Below are positions 50,701-64,000 of a stretch of DNA of 64,000 nucleotides, in pieces. This stretch comes from Begonia masoniana. Lineage: Eukaryota > Streptophyta > Magnoliopsida > Cucurbitales > Begoniaceae. Position 1 is the first letter of the stretch. Each line of letters opens with the position of its first letter. Under the pieces are notes generated by a model. It saw only the letters and a list, made by a program, of their open reading frames with translations, did not search any database and was not told the DNA's origin. The stretch lies in NCBI GenBank assembly GCA_022432975.1, contig CM039516.1, forward strand, positions 28,536,051-28,600,050. Reading direction: 5' to 3'. The position numbers and the translations under genes were made by a program.

Positions 50701-53700
50701 CAAACGCATTACTAAGGCTTAATTACGCGTCCATGAAGGTTATTGGGTCCTCAGTACACGTCGTTCTCATAACTTCAAGTTAAACCTTGAAGGTGAAATG
50801 GATAACTTAGGTTCTAACCACAAGTCATGTAACAGTCAACCTCATTAGCTTGATACGTTCAGTTCTTTTGGAACAAATCGATTGAAGTGAACTTTCTTAT
50901 ACTTCATCAAACGCATTACTAAGGCTTAATTACGCGTCCATGAAGGTTATTGGGTCCTCAGTACACGTCGTTCTCATCACTTCAAGTTAAACCTTGAAGG
51001 TGAAATGGATAACTTAGGTTCTAACCACAAGTCATGTAACAGTCAACCTCATTAGCTTGATACGTTCAGTTCTTTTGGAACAAATCGATTGAAGTGAACT
51101 TTCTTATACTTCATCAAACGCATTACTAAGGCTTAATTACGCGTCCATGAAGGTTATTGGGTCCTCAGTACACGTCGTTCTCATAACTTCAAGTTAAACC
51201 TTGAAGGTGAAATGGATAACTTAGGTTCTAACCACAAGTCATGTAACAGTCAACCTCATTAGCTTGATACGTTCAGTTCTTTTGGAACAAATCGATTGAA
51301 GTGAACTTTCTTATACTTCATCAAACGCATTACTAAGGCTTAATTACGCGTCCATGAAGGTTATTGGGTCCTCAGTACACGTCGTTCTCATCACTTCAAG
51401 TTAAACCTTGAAGGTGAAATGGATAACTTAGGTTCTAACCACAAGTCATGTAACAGTCAACCTCATTAGCTTGATACGTTCAGTTCTTTTGGAACAAATC
51501 GATGAAGTGAACTTTCTTATACTTCATCAAACGCATTACTAAGGCTTAATTACGCGTCCATGAAGGTTATTGGGTCCTCAGTACACGTCGTTCTCATCAC
51601 TTCAAGTTAAACCTTGAAGGTGAAATGGATAACTTAGGTTCTAACCACAAGTCATGTAACAGTCAACCTCATTAGCTTGATACGTTCAGTTCTTTTGGAA
51701 CAAATCGATTGAAGTGAACTTTCTTATACTTCATCAAACGCATTACTAAGGCTTAATTACGCGTCCATGAAGGTTATTGGGTCCTCAGTACACGTCGTTC
51801 TCATAACTTCAAGTTAAACCTTGAAGGTGAAATGGATAACTTAGGTTCTAACCACAAGTCATGTAACAGTCAACCTCATTAGCTTGATACGTTCAGTTCT
51901 TTTGGAACAAATCGATTGAAGTGAACTTTCTTATACTTCATCAAACGCATTACTAAGGCTTAATTACGCGTCCATGAAGGTTATTGGGTCCTCAGTACAC
52001 GTCGTTCTCATAACTTCAAGTTAAACCTTGAAGGTGAAATGGATAACTTAGGTTCTAACCACAAGTCATGTAACAGTCAACCTCATTAGCTTGATACGTT
52101 CAGTTCTTTTGGAACAAATCGATTGAAGTGAACTTTCTTATACTTCATCAAACGCATTACTAAGGCTTAATTACGCGTCCATGAAGGTTATTGGGTCCTC
52201 AGTACACGTCGTTCTCATCACTTCAAGTTAAACCTTGAAGGTGAAATGGATAACTTAGGTTCTAACCACAAGTCATGTAACAGTCAACCTCATTAGCTTG
52301 ATACGTTCAGTTCTTTTGGAACAAATCGATTGAAGTGAACTTTCTTATACTTCATCAAACGCATTACTAAGGCTTAATTACGCGTCCATGAAGGTTATTG
52401 GGTCCTCAGTACACGTCGTTCTCATCACTTCAAGTTAAACCTTGAAGGTGAAATGGATAACTTAGGTTCTAACCACAAGTCATGTAACAGTCAACCTCAT
52501 TAGCTTGATACGTTCAGTTCTTTTGGAACAAATCGATTGAAGTGAACTTTCTTATACTTCATCAAACGCATTACTAAGGCTTAATTACGCGTCCATGAAG
52601 GTTATTGGGTCCTCAGTACACGTCGTTCTCATCACTTCAAGTTAAACCTTGAAGGTGAAATGGATAACTTAGGTTCTAACCACAAGTCATGTAACAGTCA
52701 ACCTCATTAGCTTGATACGTTCAGTTCTTTTGGAACAAATCGATTGAAGTGAACTTTCTTATACTTCATCAAACGCATTACTAAGGCTTAATTACGCGTC
52801 CATGAAGGTTATTGGGTCCTCAGTACACGTCGTTCTCATCACTTCAAGTTAAACCTTGAAGGTGAAATGGATAACTTAGGTTCTAACCACAAGTCATGTA
52901 ACAGTCAACCTCATTAGCTTGATACGTTCAGTTCTTTTGGAACAAATCGATGAAGTGAACTTTCTTATACTTCATCAAACGCATTACTAAGGCTTAATTA
53001 CGCGTCCATGAAGGTTATTGGGTCCTCAGTACACGTCGTTCTCATCACTTCAAGTTAAACCTTGAAGGTGAAATGGATAACTTAGGTTCTAACCACAAGT
53101 CATGTAACAGTCAACCTCATTAGCTTGATACGTTCAGTTCTTTTGGAACAAATCGATTGAAGTGAACTTTCTTATACTTCATCAAACGCATTACTAAGGC
53201 TTAATTACGCGTCCATGAAGGTTATTGGGTCCTCAGTACACGTCGTTCTCATCACTTCAAGTTAAACCTTGAAGGTGAAATGGATAACTTAGGTTCTAAC
53301 CACAAGTCATGTAACAGTCAACCTCATTAGCTTGATACGTTCAGTTCTTTTGGAACAAATCGATTGAAGTGAACTTTCTTATACTTCATCAAACGCATTA
53401 CTAAGGCTTAATTACGCGTCCATGAAGGTTATTGGGTCCTCAGTACACGTCGTTCTCATAACTTCAAGTTAAACCTTGAAGGTGAAATGGATAACTTAGG
53501 TTCTAACCACAAGTCATGTAACAGTCAACCTCATTAGCTTGATACGTTCAGTTCTTTTGGAACAAATCGATTGAAGTGAACTTTCTTATACTTCATCAAA
53601 CGCATTACTAAGGCTTAATTACGCGTCCATGAAGGTTATTGGGTCCTCAGTACACGTCGTTCTCATAACTTCAAGTTAAACCTTGAAGGTGAAATGGATA

Positions 53701-56700
53701 ACTTAGGTTCTAACCACAAGTCATGTAACAGTCAACCTCATTAGCTTGATACGTTCAGTTCTTTTGGAACAATCGATTGAAGTGAACTTTCTTATACTTC
53801 ATCAAACGCATTACTAAGGCTTAATTACGCGTCCATGAAGGTTATTGGGTCCTCAGTACACGTCGTTCTCATAACTTCAAGTTAAACCTGAAGGTGAAAT
53901 GGATAACTTAGGTTCTAACCACAAGTCATGTAACAGTCAACCTCATTAGCTTGATACGTTCAGTTCTTTTGGAACAATCGATTGAAGTGAACTTTCTTAT
54001 ACTTCATCAAACGCATTACTAAGGCTTAATTACGCGTCCATGAAGGTTATTGGGTCCTCAGTACACGTCGTTCTCATCACTTCAAGTTAAACCTTGAAGG
54101 TGAAATGGATAACTTAGGTTCTAACCACAAGTCATGTAACAGTCAACCTCATTAGCTTGATACGTTCAGTTCTTTTGGAACAAATCGATTGAAGTGAACT
54201 TTCTTATACTTCATCAAACGCATTACTAAGGCTTAATTACGCGTCCATGAAGGTTATTGGGTCCTCAGTACACGTCGTTCTCATAACTTCAAGTTAAACC
54301 TTGAAGGTGAAATGGATAACTTAGGTTCTAACCACAAGTCATGTAACAGTCAACCTCATTAGCTTGATACGTTCAGTTCTTTTGGAACAATCGATTGAAG
54401 TGAACTTTCTTATACTTCATCAAACGCATTACTAAGGCTTAATTACGCGTCCATGAAGGTTATTGGGTCCTCAGTACACGTCGTTCTCATCACTTCAAGT
54501 TAAACCTTGAAGGTGAAATGGATAACTTAGGTTCTAACCACAAGTCATGTAACAGTCAACCTCATTAGCTTGATACGTTCAGTTCTTTTGGAACAAATCG
54601 ATTGAAGTGAACTTTCTTATACTTCATCAAACGCATTACTAAGGCTTAATTACGCGTCCATGAAGGTTATTGGGTCCTCAGTACACGTCGTTCTCATCAC
54701 TTCAAGTTAAACCTTGAAGGTGAAATGGATAACTTAGGTTCTAACCACAAGTCATGTAACAGTCAACCTCATTAGCTTGATACGTTCAGTTCTTTTGGAA
54801 CAATCGATTGAAGTGAACTTTCTTATACTTCATCAAACGCATTACTAAGGCTTAATTACGCGTCCATGAAGGTTATTGGGTCCTCAGTACACGTCGTTCT
54901 CATAACTTCAAGTTAAACCTTGAAGGTGAAATGGATAACTTAGGTTCTAACCACAAGTCATGTAACAGTCAACCTCATTAGCTTGATACGTTCAGTTCTT
55001 TTGGAACAATCGATTGAAGTGAACTTTCTTATACTTCATCAAACGCATTACTAAGGCTTAATTACGCGTCCATGAAGGTTATTGGGTCCTCAGTACACGT
55101 CGTTCTCATAACTTCAAGTTAAACCTTGAAGGTGAAATGGATAACTTAGGTTCTAACCACAAGTCATGTAACAGTCAACCTCATTAGCTTGATACGTTCA
55201 GTTCTTTTGGAACAAATCGATTGAAGTGAACTTTCTTATACTTCATCAAACGCATTACTAAGGCTTAATTACGCGTCCATGAAGGTTATTGGGTCCTCAG
55301 TACACGTCGTTCTCATCACTTCAAGTTAAACCTTGAAGGTGAAATGGATAACTTAGGTTCTAACCACAAGTCATGTAACAGTCAACCTCATTAGCTTGAT
55401 ACGTTCAGTTCTTTTGGAACAATCGATTGAAGTGAACTTTCTTATACTTCATCAAACGCATTACTAAGGCTTAATTACGCGTCCATGAAGGTTATTGGGT
55501 CCTCAGTACACGTCGTTCTCATCACTTCAAGTTAAACCTTGAAGGTGAAATGGATAACTTAGGTTCTAACCACAAGTCATGTAACAGTCAACCTCATTAG
55601 CTTGATACGTTCAGTTCTTTTGGAACAAATCGATTGAAGTGAACTTTCTTATACTTCATCAAACGCATTACTAAGGCTTAATTACGCGTCCATGAAGGTT
55701 ATTGGGTCCTCAGTACACGTCGTTCTCATAACTTCAAGTTAAACCTTGAAGGTGAAATGGATAACTTAGGTTCTAACCACAAGTCATGTAACAGTCAACC
55801 TCATTAGCTTGATACGTTCAGTTCTTTTGGAACAATCGATTGAAGTGAACTTTCTTATACTTCATCAAACGCATTACTAAGGCTTAATTACGCGTCCATG
55901 AAGGTTATTGGGTCCTCAGTACACGTCGTTCTCATCACTTCAAGTTAAACCTTGAAGGTGAAATGGATAACTTAGGTTCTAACCACAAGTCATGTAACAG
56001 TCAACCTCATTAGCTTGATACGTTCAGTTCTTTTGGAACAATCGATTGAAGTGAACTTTCTTATACTTCATCAAACGCATTACTAAGGCTTAATTACGCG
56101 TCCATGAAGGTTATTGGGTCCTCAGTACACGTCGTTCTCATCACTTCAAGTTAAACCTTGAAGGTGAAATGGATAACTTAGGTTCTAACCACAAGTCATG
56201 TAACAGTCAACCTCATTAGCTTGATACGTTCAGTTCTTTTGGAACAATCGATTGAAGTGAACTTTCTTATACTTCATCAAACGCATTACTAAGGCTTAAT
56301 TACGCGTCCATGAAGGTTATTGGGTCCTCAGTACACGTCGTTCTCATCACTTCAAGTTAAACCTGAAGGTGAAATGGATAACTTAGGTTCTAACCACAAG
56401 TCATGTAACAGTCAACCTCATTAGCTTGATACGTTCAGTTCTTTTGGAACAATCGATTGAAGTGAACTTTCTTATACTTCATCAAACGCATTACTAAGGC
56501 TTAATTACGCGTCCATGAAGGTTATTGGGTCCTCAGTACACGTCGTTCTCATAACTTCAAGTTAAACCTTGAAGGTGAAATGGATAACTTAGGTTCTAAC
56601 CACAAGTCATGTAACAGTCAACCTCATTAGCTTGATACGTTCAGTTCTTTTGGAACAATCGATTGAAGTGAACTTTCTTATACTTCATCAAACGCATTAC

Positions 56701-59700
56701 TAAGGCTTAATTACGCGTCCATGAAGGTTATTGGGTCCTCAGTACACGTCGTTCTCATAACTTCAAGTTAAACCTTGAAGGTGAAATGGATAACTTAGGT
56801 TCTAACCACAAGTCATGTAACAGTCAACCTCATTAGCTTGATACGTTCAGTTCTTTTGGAACAAATCGATTGAAGTGAACTTTCTTATACTTCATCAAAC
56901 GCATTACTAAGGCTTAATTACGCGTCCATGAAGGTTATTGGGTCCTCAGTACACGTCGTTCTCATAACTTCAAGTTAAACCTTGAAGGTGAAATGGATAA
57001 CTTAGGTTCTAACCACAAGTCATGTAACAGTCAACCTCATTAGCTTGATACGTTCAGTTCTTTTGGAACAAATCGATTGAAGTGAACTTTCTTATACTTC
57101 ATCAAACGCATTACTAAGGCTTAATTACGCGTCCATGAAGGTTATTGGGTCCTCAGTACACGTCGTTCTCATCACTTCAAGTTAAACCTTGAAGGTGAAA
57201 TGGATAACTTAGGTTCTAACCACAAGTCATGTAACAGTCAACCTCATTAGCTTGATACGTTCAGTTCTTTTGGAACAAATCGATTGAAGTGAACTTTCTT
57301 ATACTTCATCAAACGCATTACTAAGGCTTAATTACGCGTCCATGAAGGTTATTGGGTCCTCAGTACACGTCGTTCTCATCACTTCAAGTTAAACCTTGAA
57401 GGTGAAATGGATAACTTAGGTTCTAACCACAAGTCATGTAACAGTCAACCTCATTAGCTTGATACGTTCAGTTCTTTTGGAACAAATCGATTGAAGTGAA
57501 CTTTCTTATACTTCATCAAACGCATTACTAAGGCTTAATTACGCGTCCATGAAGGTTATTGGGTCCTCAGTACACGTCGTTCTCATAACTTCAAGTTAAA
57601 CCTTGAAGGTGAAATGGATAACTTAGGTTCTAACCACAAGTCATGTAACAGTCAACCTCATTAGCTTGATACGTTCAGTTCTTTTGGAACAAATCGATTG
57701 AAGTGAACTTTCTTATACTTCATCAAACGCATTACTAAGGCTTAATTACGCGTCCATGAAGGTTATTGGGTCCTCAGTACACGTCGTTCTCATAACTTCA
57801 AGTTAAACCTTGAAGGTGAAATGGATAACTTAGGTTCTAACCACAAGTCATGTAACAGTCAACCTCATTAGCTTGATACGTTCAGTTCTTTTGGAACAAA
57901 TCGATTGAAGTGAACTTTCTTATACTTCATCAAACGCATTTATAAGGGTTAATTACGCGTCCATGAAGGTTATTGGGTCCTCATTACTTGTCGTTCTCAT
58001 CACTTCAAGTTAAACCTTGAAGGTGAAATGGATAACTTAGGTTCTAACCACAAGTCATGTAACAGTCAACCTCATTAGCTTGATACGTTCAGTTCTTTTG
58101 GAACAAATCGATTGAAGTGAACTTTCTTATACTTCATCAAACGCATTACTAAGGCTTAATTACGCGTCCATGAAGGTTATTGGGTCCTCAGTACACGTCG
58201 TTCTCATAACTTCAAGTTAAACCTTGAAGGTGAAATGGATAACTTAGGTTCTAACCACAAGTCATGTAACAGTCAACCTCATTAGCTTGATACGTTCAGT
58301 TCTTTTGGAACAAATCGATTGAAGTGAACTTTCTTATACTTCATCAAACGCATTACTAAGGCTTAATTACGCGTCCATGAAGGTTATTGGGTCCTCAGTA
58401 CACGTCGTTCTCATAACTTCAAGTTAAACCTTGAAGGTGAAATGGATAACTTAGGTTCTAACCACAAGTCATGTAACAGTCAACCTCATTAGCTTGATAC
58501 GTTCAGTTCTTTTGGAACAAATCGATTGAAGTGAACTTTCTTATACTTCATCAAACGCATTACTAAGGCTTAATTACGCGTCCATGAAGGTTATTGGGTC
58601 CTCAGTACACGTCGTTCTCATAACTTCAAGTTAAACCTTGAAGGTGAAATGGATAACTTAGGTTCTAACCACAAGTCATGTAACAGTCAACCTCATTAGC
58701 TTGATACGTTCAGTTCTTTTGGAACAAATCGATTGAAGTGAACTTTCTTATACTTCATCAAACGCATTACTAAGGCTTAATTACGCGTCCATGAAGGTTA
58801 TTGGGTCCTCAGTACACGTCGTTCTCATCACTTCAAGTTAAACCTTGAAGGTGAAATGGATAACTTAGGTTCTAACCACAAGTCATGTAACAGTCAACCT
58901 CATTAGCTTGATACGTTCAGTTCTTTTGGAACAAATCGATTGAAGTGAACTTTCTTATACTTCATCAAACGCATTACTAAGGCTTAATTACGCGTCCATG
59001 AAGGTTATTGGGTCCTCAGTACACGTCGTTCTCATCACTTCAAGTTAAACCTTGAAGGTGAAATGGATAACTTAGGTTCTAACCACAAGTCATGTAACAG
59101 TCAACCTCATTAGCTTGATACGTTCAGTTCTTTTGGAACAAATCGATTGAAGTGAACTTTCTTATACTTCATCAAACGCATTACTAAGGCTTAATTACGC
59201 GTCCATGAAGGTTATTGGGTCCTCAGTACACGTCGTTCTCATCACTTCAAGTTAAACCTTGAAGGTGAAATGGATAACTTAGGTTCTAACCACAAGTCAT
59301 GTAACAGTCAACCTCATTAGCTTGATACGTTCAGTTCTTTTGGAACAATCGATTGAAGTGAACTTTCTTATACTTCATCAAACGCATTACTAAGGCTTAA
59401 TTACGCGTCCATGAAGGTTATTGGGTCCTCAGTACACGTCGTTCTCATCACTTCAAGTTAAACCTTGAAGGTGAAATGGATAACTTAGGTTCTAACCACA
59501 AGTCATGTAACAGTCAACCTCATTAGCTTGATACGTTCAGTTCTTTTGGAACAAATCGATTGAAGTGAACTTTCTTATACTTCATCAACGCATTACTAAG
59601 GCTTAATTACGCGTCCATGAAGGTTATTGGGTCCTCAGTACACGTCGTTCTCATCACTTCAAGTTAAACCTTGAAGGTGAAATGGATAACTTAGGTTCTA

Positions 59701-62700
59701 ACCACAAGTCATGTAACAGTCAACCTCATTAGCTTGATACGTTCAGTTCTTTTGGAACAATCGATTGAAGTGAACTTTCTTATACTTCATCAAACGCATT
59801 ACTAAGGCTTAATTACGCGTCCATGAAGGTTATTGGGTCCTCAGTACACGTCGTTCTCATCACTTCAAGTTAAACCTTGAAGGTGAAATGGATAACTTAG
59901 GTTCTAACCACAAGTCATGTAACAGTCAACCTCATTAGCTTGATACGTTCAGTTCTTTTGGAACAAATCGATTGAAGTGAACTTTCTTGCATTACTAAGG
60001 CTTAATTACGCGTCCATGAAGGTTATTGGGTCCTCAGTACACGTCGTTCTCATAACTTCAAGTTAAACCTTGAAGGTGAAATGGATAACTTAGGTTCTAA
60101 CCACAAGTCATGTAACAGTCAACCTCATTAGCTTGATACGTTCAGTTCTTTTGGAACAAATCGATTGAAGTGAACTTTCTTATACTTCATCAACGCATTA
60201 CTAAGGCTTAATTACGCGTCCATGAAGGTTATTGGGTCCTCAGTACACGTCGTTCTCATCACTTCAAGTTAAACCTTGAAGGTGAAATGGATAACTTAGG
60301 TTCTAACCACAAGTCATGTAACAGTCAACCTCATTAGCTTGATACGTTCAGTTCTTTTGGAACAAATCGATTGAAGTGAACTTTCTTATACTTCATCAAA
60401 CGCATTACTAAGGCTTAATTACGCGTCCATGAAGGTTATTGGGTCCTCAGTACACGTCGTTCTCATCACTTCAAGTTAAACCTTGAAGGTGAAATGGATA
60501 ACTTAGGTTCTAACCACAAGTCATGTAACAGTCAACCTCATTAGCTTGATACGTTCAGTTCTTTTGGAACAAATCGATTGAAGTGAACTTTCTTATACTT
60601 CATCAAACGCATTACTAAGGCTTAATTACGCGTCCATGAAGGTTATTGGGTCCTCAGTACACGTCGTTCTCATCACTTCAAGTTAAACCTTGAAGGTGAA
60701 ATGGATAACTTAGGTTCTAACCACAAGTCATGTAACAGTCAACCTCATTAGCTTGATACGTTCAGTTCTTTTGGAACAAATCGATTGAAGTGAACTTTCT
60801 TATACTTCATCAAACGCATTACTAAGGCTTAATTACGCGTCCATGAAGGTTATTGGGTCCTCAGTACACGTCGTTCTCATCACTTCAAGTTAAACCTTGA
60901 AGGTGAAATGGATAACTTAGGTTCTAACCACAAGTCATGTAACAGTCAACCTCATTAGCTTGATACGTTCAGTTCTTTTGGAACAAATCGATTGAAGTGA
61001 ACTTTCTTATACTTCATCAAACGCATTACTAAGGCTTAATTACGCGTCCATGAAGGTTATTGGGTCCTCAGTACACGTCGTTCTCATCACTTCAAGTTAA
61101 ACCTTGAAGGTGAATGGATAACTTAGGTTCTAACCACAAGTCATGTAACAGTCAACCTCATTAGCTTGATACGTTCAGTTCTTTTGGAACAATCGATTGA
61201 AGTGAACTTTCTTATACTTCATCAAACGCATTACTAAGGCTTAATTACGCGTCCATGAAGGTTATTGGGTCCTCAGTACACGTCGTTCTCATCACTTCAA
61301 GTTAAACCTTGAAGGTGAATGGATAACTTAGGTTCTAACCACAAGTCATGTAACAGTCAACCTCATTAGCTTGATACGTTCAGTTCTTTTGGAACAAATC
61401 GATTGAAGTGAACTTTCTTATACTTCATCAACGCATTACTAAGGCTTAATTACGCGTCCATGAAGGTTATTGGGTCCTCAGTACACGTCGTTCTCATCAC
61501 TTCAAGTTAAACCTTGAAGGTGAATGGATAACTTAGGTTCTAACCACAAGTCATGTAACAGTCAACCTCATTAGCTTGATACGTTCAGTTCTTTTGGAAC
61601 AATCGATTGAAGTGAACTTTCTTATACTTCATCAAACGCATTACTAAGGCTTAATTACGCGTCCATGAAGGTTATTGGGTCCTCAGTACACGTCGTTCTC
61701 ATCACTTCAAGTTAAACCTTGAAGGTGAATGGATAACTTAGGTTCTAACCACAAGTCATGTAACAGTCAACCTCATTTGCTTGATACGTTCAGTTCTTTT
61801 GGAACAATCGATTGAAGTGAACTTTCTTATACTTCATCAAACGCATTACTAAGGCTTAATTACGCGTCCATGAAGGTTATTGGGTCCTCAGTACACGTCG
61901 TTCTCATCACTTCAAGTTAAACCTTGAAGGTGAAATGGATAACTTAGGTTCTAACCACAAGTCATGTAACAGTCAACCTCATTAGCTTGATACGTTCAGT
62001 TCTTTTGGAACAATCGATTGAAGTGAACTTTCTTATACTTCATCAAACGCATTACTAAGGCTTAATTACGCGTCCATGAAGGTTATTGGGTCCTCAGTAC
62101 ACGTCGTTCTCATCACTTCAAGTTAAACCTTGAAGGTGAAATGGATAACTTAGGTTCTAACCACAAGTCATGTAACAGTCAACCTCATTTGCTTGATACG
62201 TTCAGTTCTTTTGGAACAAATCGATTGAAGTGAACTTTCTTATACTTCATCAAACGCATTACTAAGGCTTAATTACGCGTCCATGAAGGTTATTGGGTCC
62301 TCAGTACACGTCGTTCTCATCACTTCAAGTTAAACCTTGAAGGTGAAATGGATAACTTAGGTTCTAACCACAAGTCATGTAACAGTCAACCTCATTAGCT
62401 TGATACGTTCAGTTCTTTTGGAACAAATCGATTGAAGTGAACTTTCTTATACTTCATCAACGCATTACTAAGGCTTAATTACGCGTCCATGAAGGTTATT
62501 GGGTCCTCAGTACACGTCGTTCTCATCACTTCAAGTTAAACCTTGAAGGTGAAATGGATAACTTAGGTTCTAACCACAAGTCATGTAACAGTCAACCTCA
62601 TTAGCTTGATACGTTCAGTTCTTTTGGAACAAATCGATTGAAGTGAACTTTCTTATACTTCATCAAACGCATTACTAAGGCTTAATTACGCGTCCATGAA

Positions 62701-64000
62701 GGTTATTGGGTCCTCAGTACACGTCGTTCTCATCACTTCAAGTTAAACCTTGAAGGTGAAATGGATAACTTAGGTTCTAACCACAAGTCATGTAACAGTC
62801 AACCTCATTAGCTTGATACGTTCAGTTCTTTTGGAACAAATCGATTGAAGTGAACTTTCTTATACTTCATCAAACGCATTACTAAGGCTTAATTACGCGT
62901 CCATGAAGGTTATTGGGTCCTCAGTACACGTCGTTCTCATCACTTCAAGTTAAACCTTGAAGGTGAAATGGATAACTTAGGTTCTAACCACAAGTCATGT
63001 AACAGTCAACCTCATTAGCTTGATACGTTCAGTTCTTTTGGAACAAATCGATTGAAGTGAACTTTCTTATACTTCATCAAACGCATTACTAAGGCTTAAT
63101 TACGCGTCCATGAAGGTTATTGGGTCCTCAGTACACGTCGTTCTCATCACTTCAAGTTAAACCTTGAAGGTGAAATGGATAACTTAGGTTCTAACCACAA
63201 GTCATGTAACAGTCAACCTCATTAGCTTGATACGTTCAGTTCTTTTGGAACAAATCGATTGAAGTGAACTTTCTTATACTTCATCAAACGCATTACTAAG
63301 GCTTAATTACGCGTCCATGAAGGTTATTGGGTCCTCAGTACACGTCGTTCTCATCACTTCAAGTTAAACCTTGAAGGTGAATGGATAACTTAGGTTCTAA
63401 CCACAAGTCATGTAACAGTCAACCTCATTAGCTTGATACGTTCAGTTCTTTTGGAACAAATCGATTGAAGTGAACTTTCTTATACTTCATCAACGCATTA
63501 CTAAGGCTTAATTACGCGTCCATGAAGGTTATTGGGTCCTCAGTACACGTCGTTCTCATCACTTCAAGTTAAACCTTGAAGGTGAATGGATAACTTAGGT
63601 TCTAACCACAAGTCATGTAACAGTCAACCTCATTAGCTTGATACGTTCAGTTCTTTTGGAACAATCGATTGAAGTGAACTTTCTTATACTTCATCAACGC
63701 ATTACTAAGGCTTAATTACGCGTCCATGAAGGTTATTGGGTCCTCAGTACACGTCGTTCTCATCACTTCAAGTTAAACCTTGAAGGTGAATGGATAACTT
63801 AGGTTCTAACCACAAGTCATGTAACAGTCAACCTCATTAGCTTGATACGTTCAGTTCTTTTGGAACAATCGATTGAAGTGAACTTTCTTATACTTCATCA
63901 ACGCATTACTAAGGCTTAATTACGCGTCCATGAAGGTTATTGGGTCCTCAGTACACGTCGTTCTCATCACTTCAAGTTAAACCTTGAAGGTGAAATGGAT
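41781..64000 (+). repeat. 207-bp satellite, array V (homogeneous core)
   Basis: About 107 head-to-tail monomers, nearly all identical to one consensus and running off the right edge. The main real-looking variation is one A/C site (CATAAC or CATCAC, position 205) in no fixed period. From about 60240 to the end every monomer has C. Rare variants: AAGGGTTAATT (44920), GCATTAATAAG (47606), a diverged monomer near 57940-57990, a 14-bp loss near 59988, and CATTTGCTTG at about 61776 and 62187. One-base losses in AAA runs (GAACAATCG, GTGAATGG, CATCAACGC) become common after 53770. No insertion and no gene. Confidence 0.98.

Noticed and set aside
41781..64000. CRISPR-like regular repeats
   Set aside because: The whole 207-bp unit repeats with no unique spacers, and there is no cas gene. 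It is a eukaryotic satellite.
41781..64000. Higher-order repeat in array V based on the A/C site
   Set aside because: The order of A and C monomers shows no period over about 107 units.

Overview
This window is plant heterochromatin, most likely centromeric or pericentromeric. Almost all of it is one tandem satellite with a 207-bp monomer on the + strand, interrupted by LTR retrotransposons. The chromovirus-type Ty3/gypsy elements have an initiator-Met-tRNA primer site, and their pol frame runs on into the 3' LTR with a TRARAK-type tail. Both are traits of the CRM (centromeric retrotransposon) lineage of flowering plants. I cannot name the species and did not recognise the 207-bp satellite. 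There is no host gene, no rRNA or tRNA gene and no CRISPR array.

Layout: 1-2847 diverged satellite (array I) with a 4-mer higher-order repeat. 2848-9879 complete minus-strand CRM-like element 1 (TSD ATAAC, near-identical LTRs, broken ORFs). 9885-11123 satellite (array II). 11124-15728 a truncated first copy (A) and 15729-24578 a complete second copy (B) of one nested structure: an unrecognised 2.2-kb TGTAAC...GTTACA element holding a CRM-like element (in B at 16851-23436, TSD ACAGC). 24579-28364 satellite (array III). 28365-30680 internally deleted CRM remnant (element C), one LTR of which has its middle replaced by satellite. 30681-38580 satellite (array IV). 38581-41780 a plus-strand retroelement fragment (element D) holding a 2.78-kb poly(A)/A-rich tract. 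41781-64000 about 107 nearly identical satellite monomers (array V).

Taken together, the left part looks like an old array edge (diverged monomers, short higher-order repeats, nested insertions, nonsense changes) and the right part like a young homogenised core. All coding sequence belongs to retrotransposons and every copy is a pseudogene as written. The most interesting biological signals are: up to three retroelement insertions within about 10 bp of the same monomer phase, beside a 7-bp dyad; a conserved leader block with a 10-bp palindrome shared by divergent CRM subfamilies; and pol coding that overlaps the LTR.

Several structures are more simply read as assembly trouble: the 4.64-kb A/B duplication with a noisy seam near 15.7 kb, the satellite patch inside an LTR at 30105-30608, the giant A tract, and clustered one-base losses in AAA/TTT runs. 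They should be checked on raw reads before any biological reading. All comparisons here were made by eye.
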